Positions 46,000 to 54,986 of a stretch of 64,000 bases of DNA are shown here, in pieces. A program made the position numbers and the translations under genes. The stretch covers positions 61,995-125,994 of the forward strand of contig NZ_QPEX01000017.1 in the NCBI RefSeq assembly GCF_003335505.1. Direction: 5' to 3'. This stretch comes from Bremerella cremea (lineage in GTDB: Bacteria > Planctomycetota > Planctomycetia > Pirellulales > Pirellulaceae). Under the pieces are notes generated by a model. That model made no database searches and was not told the origin of the DNA. It saw nothing but the letters and a program-made list of their open reading frames with translations. Numbering within the stretch: the stretch's first letter is position 1; each line of letters begins with the position of its first letter.

Positions 46000-47418
46000 A
46001 TGGCAAGCATCCACGTAGTCGACGACGAATCGAGCATTTGTTGGGCGATCGAAAAACTAGGAACTAAGCTCGGGCACGAGGTGCAAGTTGCTTCGACCGC
46101 CGAGCAAGGTTTGGAATTGCTAACCGAGAAGCATCCTGACTTGATGTTTTTGGATGTTCGCTTGCCAGGAATGTCTGGCCTGGAAGCATTGCCAGAGATC
46201 AAGCGTATCGCGCCTGAGACACCGGTGGTTTTGATTACCGCATTCGGCGATTTGGAAGTTGCCGTCGAAGCGGTCCGCCAGGGGACGTTCGATTACTTGG
46301 TGAAACCGTTCTCGCTGGAAGACATTCAAACCGTAATCGATCGGGCGTTGGCTCAGAAAACCAACGAAGAGGAAATCCGGCCTGAGTCGGTTTCGGCAGA
46401 GATGGTCGGTACGTCATCGGCCATGCAAGAGGTGTTCAAGCGAATCGCGTTGGCAGCCCGCAGTGTGGCCCCGATTGTTATTCAGGGGGAAAGTGGTACC
46501 GGGAAGGAACTCGTTGCTCAAGCAATCCACCGGTATGGACCGCGTCATGCGTCGCCGTTTGTGGCGGTGAATATCGCGTCGTTGGCACCGTCGCTCATCG
46601 AGAGCGAATTGTTCGGCCATGTACGTGGGGCTTTTACGCATGCCATTCAAGATAAACGGGGATTATTGCAACAAGCTAACGGCGGAACGCTTTTCTTAGA
46701 CGAAGTCGCGGAAATTCCTCTACCCACGCAGGCCAAATTGCTGAGGGCCTTAGAACAGCGAGAAGTCGTTCCGGTGGGTGGTTCTACGGGAGAAAAAGTA
46801 GATTTTCGAATCGTTTGTGCTTCGCATCAAGATCTATCGGCCTGTGTGAAGCAAGGAACATTTCGGCACGACTTGTTGTTTCGGCTGAATACGTTTCGGA
46901 TAGAGCTGCCCCCCCTCAGAGAACGTCGCGATGATATTCCGTTATTGGTGTATCACTTTTTAGAACAATTAGAAAAAGAATACGATAAACGGCTGCGTAT
47001 CTCACCAGCAGCCATGCACGAACTGGAACAGCGGTCCTGGTATGGCAATGTGCGAGAGCTGCGAAATGCGGTCGAGCACGCTCAGATTTTGGCTCGACAT
47101 GGGGTGATCGAGAAAGAAAATTTACCGCCGCCGGTGGCGAAAGATTGGTTCGATCGCTCTAGCCCGGCAGAATCTCCCGAAGAGAATCTCGTACGCTCCA
47201 TTGGGGCATGGACGAAGCAGCAAACCGCGAGCGGGGCCACCGAGAACTTATGGTCTCGCTTTCAAGCGTTAGCGGAAAAAGAGATGCTGCAAGAACTTCT
47301 GGCCCAGTGTGATGGGCAATATTTGGCCATCGCGCGGGTCTTGGGTATTCATCGAACTACGGTAAAAAAGAAGTGCGAACAGTACGGCCTGCTTTCCTCA
47401 GAGCAGCAGGACGATTAG
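46000..47418 (+). CDS. NtrC-type sigma-54-dependent response regulator
   Basis: A 472-residue regulator. A receiver domain (1-115; phosphorylated Asp52 in FLDVRLPG) is followed by an AAA+ domain (~135-370; Walker A GESGTGKE, and FLDEV) and a C-terminal Fis-type helix-turn-helix (LAIARVLGIHRTTVKKKCEQYG). The sigma-54 contact loop reads GAFTHA (residues 210-215) instead of the canonical GAFTGA. It is coupled to the kinase gene, so it is probably its partner. Targets are not visible in this window. A Fis-like HTH implies binding to tandem palindromes upstream of sigma-54 promoters. Confidence 0.93.
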   Translation: MASIHVVDDESSICWAIEKLGTKLGHEVQVASTAEQGLELLTEKHPDLMFLDVRLPGMSGLEALPEIKRIAPETPVVLITAFGDLEVAVEAVRQGTFDYLVKPFSLEDIQTVIDRALAQKTNEEEIRPESVSAEMVGTSSAMQEVFKRIALAARSVAPIVIQGESGTGKELVAQAIHRYGPRHASPFVAVNIASLAPSLIESELFGHVRGAFTHAIQDKRGLLQQANGGTLFLDEVAEIPLPTQAKLLRALEQREVVPVGGSTGEKVDFRIVCASHQDLSACVKQGTFRHDLLFRLNTFRIELPPLRERRDDIPLLVYHFLEQLEKEYDKRLRISPAAMHELEQRSWYGNVRELRNAVEHAQILARHGVIEKENLPPPVAKDWFDRSSPAESPEENLVRSIGAWTKQQTASGATENLWSRFQALAEKEMLQELLAQCDGQYLAIARVLGIHRTTVKKKCEQYGLLSSEQQDD

Positions 47419-47519
47419 AGTGGAAACGTACTATTTTGCGTGAAATGGTGCGTCATCTGGATTACCATTCAGCAGAACCCAGCTGTTGACGTTCTTTCCT
47501 AGAAATGGGTCTTACCTTC

Positions 47520-50168
47520 ATGAAATCGATTATCGCATTAGTTTGCTTGGCTGGATCTCTGCTGGCCACACTGACGCTTTCCGCAGTTGCTTATGCGGAA
47601 GAAGCCTTATGCACTTGCCGTTACTGCGAAGCGGCCGCCGCGCGGGCTAGTTTTGGAGTCGAATTGGGCAATGATGGTCCTCACTACGCTCCGGTGCGGA
47701 TGGTGGATGTGCAGCATATCAAGCTCGACATTACCCCTGATTTCAAGAAACGAACCGTTGGCGGGACGACCACGATTCGCTTTGTCCCACTGCGGAAGCC
47801 ACTTGAAGCTCTTACCCTCGACGCTGTGCAACTGAACATTACCGGCGTGGAAGGTTCGACACCGGTAACGGAGTTTGAAAACTCGGGTGAAGAACTCACC
47901 ATTGCTTTCAAAGAGCCGATCCCGGTTGGCCAGGAAAGTTGGGTCACCATCGAACATAACTGCGAACCGACTGGCGGTTTCTACTTCCGCACGGCGGAAA
48001 TGGGCTACCCAGAAGAAGACACCCACTGCTGGACTCAAGGCGAATCCCACTATGCCCGCCGCTGGTTCCCTTGTTTCGATTATCCCAACGAAAAGTCCAC
48101 GACGGAAGTGATTTGCCATGTTCCTTCCGACATGACCGTTATTTCCAATGGACGCAAGTTGGGTGAAAGTGTCGACCTGGAAAAGCAGCTGAAAACGGTC
48201 CATTGGCTGCAAGATAAGCCGCACGTGAACTACCTGATTTGTGTTGTTGCTGGCTACTTCGACAAGCTGGAAGACACCGCAGGCAATATCCCGCTCGGTT
48301 TTTATAGTCAGCCGTCGCTTTCCAAGCATGCTGCCAACTCGTTCCAAGATACCGCTTCGATCATGAAGTTCTATCAAAAGGAAATCGGCGTAGCGTACCC
48401 CTGGAACAAGTACGATCAAGTCACGATCTGGGACTTCATTGCCGGTGGCATGGAAAACACCACGATCACCACGTTGACCAACAACACGATCTTCAGCAAA
48501 GAAACCGAGAACATCAAATCGTCGCGTGGCTTGGATGCTCACGAATTGGCACACCAGTGGTTTGGTGACTATGTGACGTGTGAAGACTGGAGTCATTTGT
48601 GGCTCAACGAAGGTTTTGCCACTTATTACACGCACCTCTACGAAGGGGAAAAGTTCGGACGCGATGCCACGTTGTACGGTTTGTACCGCGATGCGACTAA
48701 TCGTGTTCTGCCAGGCGGTAATAACGACAAGCGTCCAATCGTCTGGAAGCGATACACCAACGCTGGCGATCAATTCGACTACCGAGCTTACCCGAAAGGA
48801 AGCTGGGTTCTGCACATGCTGCGAAGCCAACTAGGGGAAGAAATGTATCGTCAGGCGATTCAGAATTATCTGAAGGAACACGCCCTGACGACGGTCACCA
48901 CGCCAGAACTACAAGCCGCATTCGAGGAGACCAGTGGACGAACGTTCGACCGATTCTTCGATCAATGGGTTTACCACGCCCGGCACCCAGATGTGAAGAT
49001 TCGTTATCGCTACGATCCTAAATTGTCGCTGGCTCACTTTACCGTCGAGCAAACCCAAAAGGTCGACAACGACGTAATGCTGTTTGCGTTCCCAGCGACG
49101 TTTGCGTTGAAGTGTGGTGACGAAATGGTCTATCACACCGAAGAGATCACCGACAAGAAGCACGAGTTCTACGTCCCGGTCCCCAGCAAGCCTGAGATGG
49201 TGCAATTCGATCCTGAGTACACCTTGCTGGCCAATATCGACTTTGATAAACCCGAGGAATTGTGGCTGAACCAGCTGGAAAACGCCGAACGTTGCGTTGG
49301 TCGAATCTTGGCGATTGAAGCTTTAGCCAAGAAGAAGACGAACAAAGGGATCGATGCCATTCAGAACGCTTTGGCAAGCGATCCGTTCTTCGGCGTCCGA
49401 GTCGAAGCGGCCAAGGCCCTAGGCAAAATGAATCGTGACGAAGCGTTAGCCGCATTGGTGAAAACGCCAGAGCAAGACGATGCCCGCGTTCGTTTGGCAG
49501 TTGCAGATGCCGTGGTTGGCTTCTACCGACCGGAAAGCTTGGACACCATTCTAGAATCGGCTCAGCAAGAAAAAAATCCGGCGATTGTCGAGCAGTGGAT
49601 CGACGGATTAGCAAAGTACTCTGACGACTCGGTGACTAGCTACTTGCGGGCCTCGTTGCAGCGAGAATCGTTCCGCAACCAGGTCGCGGAAGCGGCTGTG
49701 GTTGCGATGGAAAAGAGCGGCTCGTCACAGTACGTGCCTGATTTGGCAGAACAAGTGACGAATCACTCGGACAAGTACACGTCGCGTGGCTTGGGCAAAG
49801 TGCTCATTGCTTTGGCCAAGTTGAGCGATGGAAAAGAAGAAAAATTGCAGTCGTTAAAGCTGATCGCACCCCATCTGAATAACGGGCGAACCGACGTCCA
49901 GAAAGCAGCGATCACCGCTTTGGGGCAGCTTCAATTAGAAGAAGCCCGCCCAATCTTGCAGGCGTACGCCGATGCGACCAATGACGAGGAACTTTCCAAA
50001 GCGGCCAGTAATGCCTTGGCAGAGTTGACCAAAGACAAGTCTCCTCAACCACGCGAGCTAATCGAACTTCGCAAGCAAATGCAAGAGCTAGAGAAGTCGA
50101 ACAAGTCGCTCAAAGAAAAGCTGGACGACTTGGAGAAGAAGCTCGAAACGACAGAAAAGAAAGATTAA
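47520..50168 (+). CDS. Exported M1-family aminopeptidase with HEAT repeats
   Basis: An 882-residue protein. A signal peptide (~1-26) is followed by the M1 catalytic region: GMENTT exopeptidase motif and HELAHQWFGDY, with His341, Glu342, His345 and, in LWLNEGFAT, Glu364 as zinc ligands and catalyst. After ~580 the C-terminus becomes helical repeats of HEAT type (AAKALGKMNRDEALAAL and similar to ~845), and a final coiled coil of ~50 residues rich in Lys/Glu. ATG 47520 is taken over 47505 because the signal peptide starts there. The HEAT plus coiled-coil end is unlike typical bacterial PepN. Confidence 0.9.
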   Translation: MKSIIALVCLAGSLLATLTLSAVAYAEEALCTCRYCEAAAARASFGVELGNDGPHYAPVRMVDVQHIKLDITPDFKKRTVGGTTTIRFVPLRKPLEALTLDAVQLNITGVEGSTPVTEFENSGEELTIAFKEPIPVGQESWVTIEHNCEPTGGFYFRTAEMGYPEEDTHCWTQGESHYARRWFPCFDYPNEKSTTEVICHVPSDMTVISNGRKLGESVDLEKQLKTVHWLQDKPHVNYLICVVAGYFDKLEDTAGNIPLGFYSQPSLSKHAANSFQDTASIMKFYQKEIGVAYPWNKYDQVTIWDFIAGGMENTTITTLTNNTIFSKETENIKSSRGLDAHELAHQWFGDYVTCEDWSHLWLNEGFATYYTHLYEGEKFGRDATLYGLYRDATNRVLPGGNNDKRPIVWKRYTNAGDQFDYRAYPKGSWVLHMLRSQLGEEMYRQAIQNYLKEHALTTVTTPELQAAFEETSGRTFDRFFDQWVYHARHPDVKIRYRYDPKLSLAHFTVEQTQKVDNDVMLFAFPATFALKCGDEMVYHTEEITDKKHEFYVPVPSKPEMVQFDPEYTLLANIDFDKPEELWLNQLENAERCVGRILAIEALAKKKTNKGIDAIQNALASDPFFGVRVEAAKALGKMNRDEALAALVKTPEQDDARVRLAVADAVVGFYRPESLDTILESAQQEKNPAIVEQWIDGLAKYSDDSVTSYLRASLQRESFRNQVAEAAVVAMEKSGSSQYVPDLAEQVTNHSDKYTSRGLGKVLIALAKLSDGKEEKLQSLKLIAPHLNNGRTDVQKAAITALGQLQLEEARPILQAYADATNDEELSKAASNALAELTKDKSPQPRELIELRKQMQELEKSNKSLKEKLDDLEKKLETTEKKD

Positions 50169-50230
50169 CCCCTTCCTCATCCGGTTAGTCAATTCGCAAC
50201 TTGTTTCATCTTCATCTGGAAAGAGGATCG

Positions 50231-51292
50231 ATGTTGATTCGGAATGCTGCTTGGTTGGTCATGTCTTTCATGATCATGGGGTTGTTTTCCTCCGCTTTAG
50301 TGCAAGCGGAGGAAAAACGTTGGGCAATTGTCCTGCACGGTGGGGCAGGCGATATTCCCAAAGACATCCCGCCTGAACTGGTGCAAGAGTACAAGCAGAC
50401 GCTAGAAAAGGCACTTGCCACCGGCGAGAAGATCTTGGCCGAAGGGGGCACCGCCCTGGATGCCGTGCAGCAGACGGTCATGGTCATGGAAGACGCCCCT
50501 TGCTTCAACGCGGGGCGAGGTGCTGTTTTCAATGCGGCTGGCTATCAGCAGCTTGATGCTTCGATCATGGATGGTAGCAATTTAGCCTGCGGAGGTGTTT
50601 CCGCAGTTGAAACGGTTCGCAATCCGATTGTCGCAGCACGCTTGGTGATGGAGAAAACGCCGCACGTCCTGCTCACAGCGAAGGATGCCGACGAGTTCGC
50701 AAAAGCCAGCGGCCTAGAAATTGTGCCGCGAAGTTATTACTTTAACGAAGCTCGCTGGAAGGATTTGGTTCGCCGTTTGAAAAAGAAGGGGCAACCGATC
50801 CCTGCAGAGCCACCGTACGGTCGTCCGAATGTATCGCTGGCCCCAACTCATCCGGCAGATGTTGATCTGGGCAACGGAACAGTTGGTTGTGCTGCGCTCG
50901 ACCAAAATGGCAACCTGGCCGCTGCAACTAGTACCGGTGGGCTGACCGGCAAGATGGTTGGACGGGTTGGCGACTCCCCGATTATCGGTGCCGGCACTTA
51001 CGCCGATAACGCCGGGTGTGCCATCAGCGGGACAGGCACCGGCGAGCAGTATATCCGGCATGCGATTGGTTTTCAGGTCAATTTCCGCGTGCGTGAAATG
51101 AAGCAGTCTTTGCAAGAGGCGGTCGATCATTGCCTTACCAAAGTGCTCGATCCAGGCGACGGCGGACTGATCGCGGTCGACGCGGAAGGCAACATGGTAC
51201 TGGAAGTAAGCTCGACCACACTTGCCCGTGGTTGGTCCGATTGGAAAGGAAGCCGAGGCGTCGCCATCTGGGACGAGCCACTAGAGGATTAG
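50231..51292 (+). CDS. Exported isoaspartyl peptidase/L-asparaginase (Ntn hydrolase)
   Basis: A 353-residue protein with a signal peptide (~1-27) and a type-2 asparaginase/isoaspartyl peptidase fold. Key segments are LHGGAGDIP at the mature start and the autoprocessing site G-T217-V-G-C, where Thr217 becomes the N-terminal nucleophile of the beta chain; STGGLTGKMVGRVGDSPIIG follows. It removes isoaspartyl residues from degraded peptides. TTG 50201 is rejected as start since ATG 50231 has AGAGGATC right before it. It lies 62 bases after the M1 aminopeptidase, which suggests joint peptide salvage. Confidence 0.93.
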   Translation: MLIRNAAWLVMSFMIMGLFSSALVQAEEKRWAIVLHGGAGDIPKDIPPELVQEYKQTLEKALATGEKILAEGGTALDAVQQTVMVMEDAPCFNAGRGAVFNAAGYQQLDASIMDGSNLACGGVSAVETVRNPIVAARLVMEKTPHVLLTAKDADEFAKASGLEIVPRSYYFNEARWKDLVRRLKKKGQPIPAEPPYGRPNVSLAPTHPADVDLGNGTVGCAALDQNGNLAAATSTGGLTGKMVGRVGDSPIIGAGTYADNAGCAISGTGTGEQYIRHAIGFQVNFRVREMKQSLQEAVDHCLTKVLDPGDGGLIAVDAEGNMVLEVSSTTLARGWSDWKGSRGVAIWDEPLED

Positions 51293-51400
51293 TTACCGAT
51301 TGATAAATTTGGAATGAGTAAGTGTAGCCGTAGGAAATAACGATCTCGTTACACGACCGCAGATTTCCCAATTGTTCCGGGCACTATGCGTTTGAATCTC

Positions 51401-51703
51401 TTAGGGGGGCGGCAATATGCATCCATTCGAGAAAAACTGAGAGACCTTTTCTGCCATTTCTTCTGCTTGCTCTCCAGTCACCGTCAGAGTGAGAGTCGTT
51501 TCAGGTTCTGCAAATAGCACCAATAGTTCAAGGATTGATTTACAACTCGCGTCTTGTTCACCCTTGGAAAGCCGGACATCGCCCGGAAAGTCTTTCGTGA
51601 GATGCACAAGGTTCGAACACGGTATTAGGTGCATACCATTTTTGTTCAGAACGGTTATTCTTTTGCAAATGCTCGTCGAGTCATTCGTATTTCCCAGGCT
51701 CAA
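51401..51703 (-). CDS. HPr-like phosphocarrier with altered active site
   Basis: A 100-residue protein of the HPr fold. The active-site loop is NKNGMH25-LIPCSNLV: the phosphorylated His is present but the usual Arg two positions later is Ile. A Ser at the regulatory position (S56 in CKSILELL) is retained. It starts with TTG at 51703, marked by AAAGG nine bases upstream. It lacks PTS neighbours and is a monocistronic gene next to the RND pump. Function is unknown and it may be regulatory rather than part of a sugar PTS. Confidence 0.72.
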   Translation of the reverse strand: MSLGNTNDSTSICKRITVLNKNGMHLIPCSNLVHLTKDFPGDVRLSKGEQDASCKSILELLVLFAEPETTLTLTVTGEQAEEMAEKVSQFFSNGCILPPP

Positions 51704-51750
51704 TTTCTTTACCTTTCATTCTTCGAATTGAAGCAGCAAGTATAGAAAGC

Positions 51751-54700
51751 CTATTCAGAGGTCAATTGGTTTTCGCCATGGGCTGCTTCGTCATCCGAAG
51801 GAGAAACTGCTCGACTTCCGGAGAAAAATTCGGCCATGCGTTGAATCAGAACGTAGAACAAAGGAATGAAGAAGATTGCGAGAAACGTTGCAGAGAGCAT
51901 TCCGCCCACGACTCCGGTTCCAAGAGAACGACGTCCTGCGGCTCCGGCTCCTGTGGCGATTGCGAGGGGAACCACACCTAAGATGAATGCTAGTGAGGTC
52001 ATGACGATGGGACGAAAACGCAGCTTCGCGGCTTCAACAGCGGCATCGACGATACCCATCCCTTCCTTACGAAGAGCAACGCAAAATTCGACGATTAAGA
52101 TCGCATTCTTCGCCGACAGCCCAACCAGTGTTAGCAGGCCAATCTGGAAGTAGATGTCTTGCGTGTAACCTCGGAAGTAAACGGCGATCAGGGCACCAAG
52201 CACGGCTAAGGGAACAGCCAACAGAACGCCAACGGGAAGCGTCCAGCGTTCGTACTGGGCCGCCAGCACCAAGAAGACCACCACTAGTCCGAAGAGAAGT
52301 ACCATTGGAGCTTGGTTGCCCGCTTTGATTTCCTGATAGGATGCCCCGCTCCATTCAATTCCATACCCAGGGGGAAGCGTATCAGCAGCAAGTTGGCGAA
52401 TCGTGTTCATGGCTTGTCCACTACTGATTCCTACGGCGGGAGCTCCCGTGATCTCGACAGCAGGAAATCCGTTGTAGCGGCTTACCAAGTTCGGGCCAGC
52501 TTGGAATTTAGTGTCCACGATCGCGGAAAGCGGGACCATCTTGCCGATATTATTGCGGACGTAGATTCTGTCGATATCGGTCGGCGAGTTCCGAACTTCG
52601 GGCTCGGCCTGAACTTGGACGCGCCAAATCCTCCCGAAACGATTGAAGTCATTCACGTATAACGAGCCAAAATAAGCCTGCATCGGTTCAAAGACGCCGC
52701 TCAGTTCAACACCCATCATGCGTGTCTTTTCGCGGTTCAAATCTACGAACACTTGTGGCAATGTTACTCGCAAGGTTGCATTAAGACCGACGAGATCAGG
52801 ATGTTCATTGGCGGCGGCAAGGAACTTTTGCGTGACGTCCGCTAGTTCGGTTACACTACCGCCCCCTCTTTGCTGAAGTTCAATTGTGAACCCGGCACGC
52901 TGACCAAGCCCTTGAATTGGTGGGGGGTTAATTGTCAGGATCAATCCGTCGGTGACGGTCAGCATCAATTGTTGAGAATCCGCGATCAGTGCTTGCGCCG
53001 AAAGTTCCGGTTCTTCGCGATCATGAAATGGCTTGAGACGTACGAATAAAACACCGGCATTGGTACTTGCCGCACCACCGCCAAGAACGTCGTAACCGAC
53101 TAGTCCCACAACATTGTCCACCGCCGGGTGATTCTTGAAAAACTCTTCACCCTGTTCGATGACGCTTTGTGTCTTATCCAGGGAAGAACCGTCGGGCAGC
53201 ATGACAACTCCAATCACATAGCCCTGGTCTTCGTCCGGCAAGAACCCTGCGGGAACGACACCGGAAAGACGATAGGTGGCGTAGCAGAGTACACCGAAGG
53301 TAATCAGTGTAACCAAAGTCATGTGGATGGTTGCCTTGACTCCGCTTACATAGCCAAACGTAATCCAGTCGAACACTTTGTCGAACGCTCGGAAGAGGAT
53401 ATTCTTTTTACCGTGGGATGGTAGGAGCAAAATGCTGGCGAGTGCCGGGCTGAGCGTTAAAGCAACGAGTCCAGAAATGGCCACCGAAAGCGCGATCGTC
53501 ACAGCGAACTGTCGATACATTTGTCCCGTGAAGCCACCTAAAAAGGTAACGGGAACGAACACTGCGGATAACACCAGCACAATTGCAATGACTGGGCCGG
53601 TTACTTGCTGCATTGCTTTGATGGTGGCATCGCGCGGACTAAGACCGTCTTCGTGCATGATCCGTTCCACGTTTTCCACCACGACAATTGCATCGTCCAC
53701 CACGATCCCGATTGCAAGTACTAAGCCAAACAGTGTCAGCGTATTGATCGAGAAACCAAGCACGATCATTCCCGCGAAAGTTCCAATCACGGCCACAGGC
53801 ACGGCAAGCAGGGGAATAAGAGTCGCCCGCCAGGACTGAAGGAACAGGAATACCACAACGATCACGAGCAGAATGGCTTCGAAGAGGGTATGGATAACCT
53901 TTTCCACCGATTCGCTAACGAATGACGTTGTTTCGAAAGGAATGCTCCAGGAAATGCCGGCTGGAAAATCTTGCTCCGCTTCCTTCATGGTCGCAAGGAT
54001 ATTGTCCATCGTTGCTAGGGCATTCGCACCACTTTGAAGATTAATCAAGATGAGCGTGGTCGGCTTGCCGTTCAGGCGGCTGACCATATTGTAGCTTTGT
54101 GCTCCCAGTTCGATCCGTGCGACATCCTTGAGGCGAACAATGGCACCGTCAGGGGTTGCTCTCAGGATAACGTCTTCATAGTCGCTCACGTCACTCAATC
54201 GGCCACGTGTTAAGACTGGCAGGGTTAATTCCACCTCGTCACCCGTCGGCCGCTGCCCTACCATTCCCGCAGGAAACACGGCATTCTGATCTCGCAGCGC
54301 GGCAGTTACATCCGATACCGTCATGCCCTTGAGTGCGAGCCGATCTGGATTGACCCAGATACGCATCGAGTAGTCTCTATTCCCAAACACCGAGGCATCG
54401 CCCACGCCAGGAACGCGTTTAATTCGATCCAGGAGGTTGATCGTTGCGTAGTTACTGAGGAAAAGGTCGCTGATGTTCTCATCATTCGATTCCAAGGCAA
54501 CAAGCGCAAGAATGCTACTCGAGGCCTTGACGACGGTCACCCCGTTTCTCACCACCTCTTGTGGCAACTTCGGTTGAGCAATGGCCAGACGGTTTTGCAC
54601 TTCCACAGCCGCCATATCTTGATCGGTTCCAATTTCAAAAGTGACCGTAATTTTGCATGTGCCATCATTACTGCTTTGTGAACTGAAGTAGATCAAGTTC

Positions 54701-54921
54701 TTGATGCCGCTCAATTGCTGTTCAATAGGCGCAGCTACCGATTCTGCCAATGTTTGAGCGTCGGCTCCCGGATATACCGCCGTTATTTGAACCTGGGGGG
54801 GCGTGATCTCTGGGTAACGTTCTACCGGTAGAACGACGATTGAGACGCCACCTGCAATCACGATCAAGAGCGATAGGACAATCGAGAACACCGGGCGATC
54901 GATGAAGAATCGAGAGAGCAT
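51751..54921 (-). CDS. RND efflux pump permease (AcrB/HAE1 type)
   Basis: A 1056-residue inner-membrane transporter of the hydrophobe/amphiphile efflux class. It has about twelve membrane helices and two large periplasmic loops. The N-terminus FFIDRPVFSIVLSLLIVIAGG is typical, and the proton-relay residues are intact: the Asp-Asp pair in GIVVDDAIVVVENVER and the Lys in GLSAKNAILIVEF. The GRRSLGTGVVGGM segment lies near the end. It forms a minus-strand operon with the adaptor gene (65 bases apart) and is divergent from a TetR regulator. Substrates are not known. Confidence 0.96.
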   Translation of the reverse strand: MLSRFFIDRPVFSIVLSLLIVIAGGVSIVVLPVERYPEITPPQVQITAVYPGADAQTLAESVAAPIEQQLSGIKNLIYFSSQSSNDGTCKITVTFEIGTDQDMAAVEVQNRLAIAQPKLPQEVVRNGVTVVKASSSILALVALESNDENISDLFLSNYATINLLDRIKRVPGVGDASVFGNRDYSMRIWVNPDRLALKGMTVSDVTAALRDQNAVFPAGMVGQRPTGDEVELTLPVLTRGRLSDVSDYEDVILRATPDGAIVRLKDVARIELGAQSYNMVSRLNGKPTTLILINLQSGANALATMDNILATMKEAEQDFPAGISWSIPFETTSFVSESVEKVIHTLFEAILLVIVVVFLFLQSWRATLIPLLAVPVAVIGTFAGMIVLGFSINTLTLFGLVLAIGIVVDDAIVVVENVERIMHEDGLSPRDATIKAMQQVTGPVIAIVLVLSAVFVPVTFLGGFTGQMYRQFAVTIALSVAISGLVALTLSPALASILLLPSHGKKNILFRAFDKVFDWITFGYVSGVKATIHMTLVTLITFGVLCYATYRLSGVVPAGFLPDEDQGYVIGVVMLPDGSSLDKTQSVIEQGEEFFKNHPAVDNVVGLVGYDVLGGGAASTNAGVLFVRLKPFHDREEPELSAQALIADSQQLMLTVTDGLILTINPPPIQGLGQRAGFTIELQQRGGGSVTELADVTQKFLAAANEHPDLVGLNATLRVTLPQVFVDLNREKTRMMGVELSGVFEPMQAYFGSLYVNDFNRFGRIWRVQVQAEPEVRNSPTDIDRIYVRNNIGKMVPLSAIVDTKFQAGPNLVSRYNGFPAVEITGAPAVGISSGQAMNTIRQLAADTLPPGYGIEWSGASYQEIKAGNQAPMVLLFGLVVVFLVLAAQYERWTLPVGVLLAVPLAVLGALIAVYFRGYTQDIYFQIGLLTLVGLSAKNAILIVEFCVALRKEGMGIVDAAVEAAKLRFRPIVMTSLAFILGVVPLAIATGAGAAGRRSLGTGVVGGMLSATFLAIFFIPLFYVLIQRMAEFFSGSRAVSPSDDEAAHGENQLTSE

Positions 54922-54986
54922 AAGATCAAGTCTGTAGATGAAAGGTTGCGGTATTCAATCTTTGGCACGAATTCTCGGTTGGCCGA

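Noticed and set aside
47607..48830. A 407-codon open frame on the minus strand opposite the M1 aminopeptidase
   Set aside because: The plus-strand M1 gene has intact catalytic motifs; the opposite frame shows none and is a codon-usage shadow.
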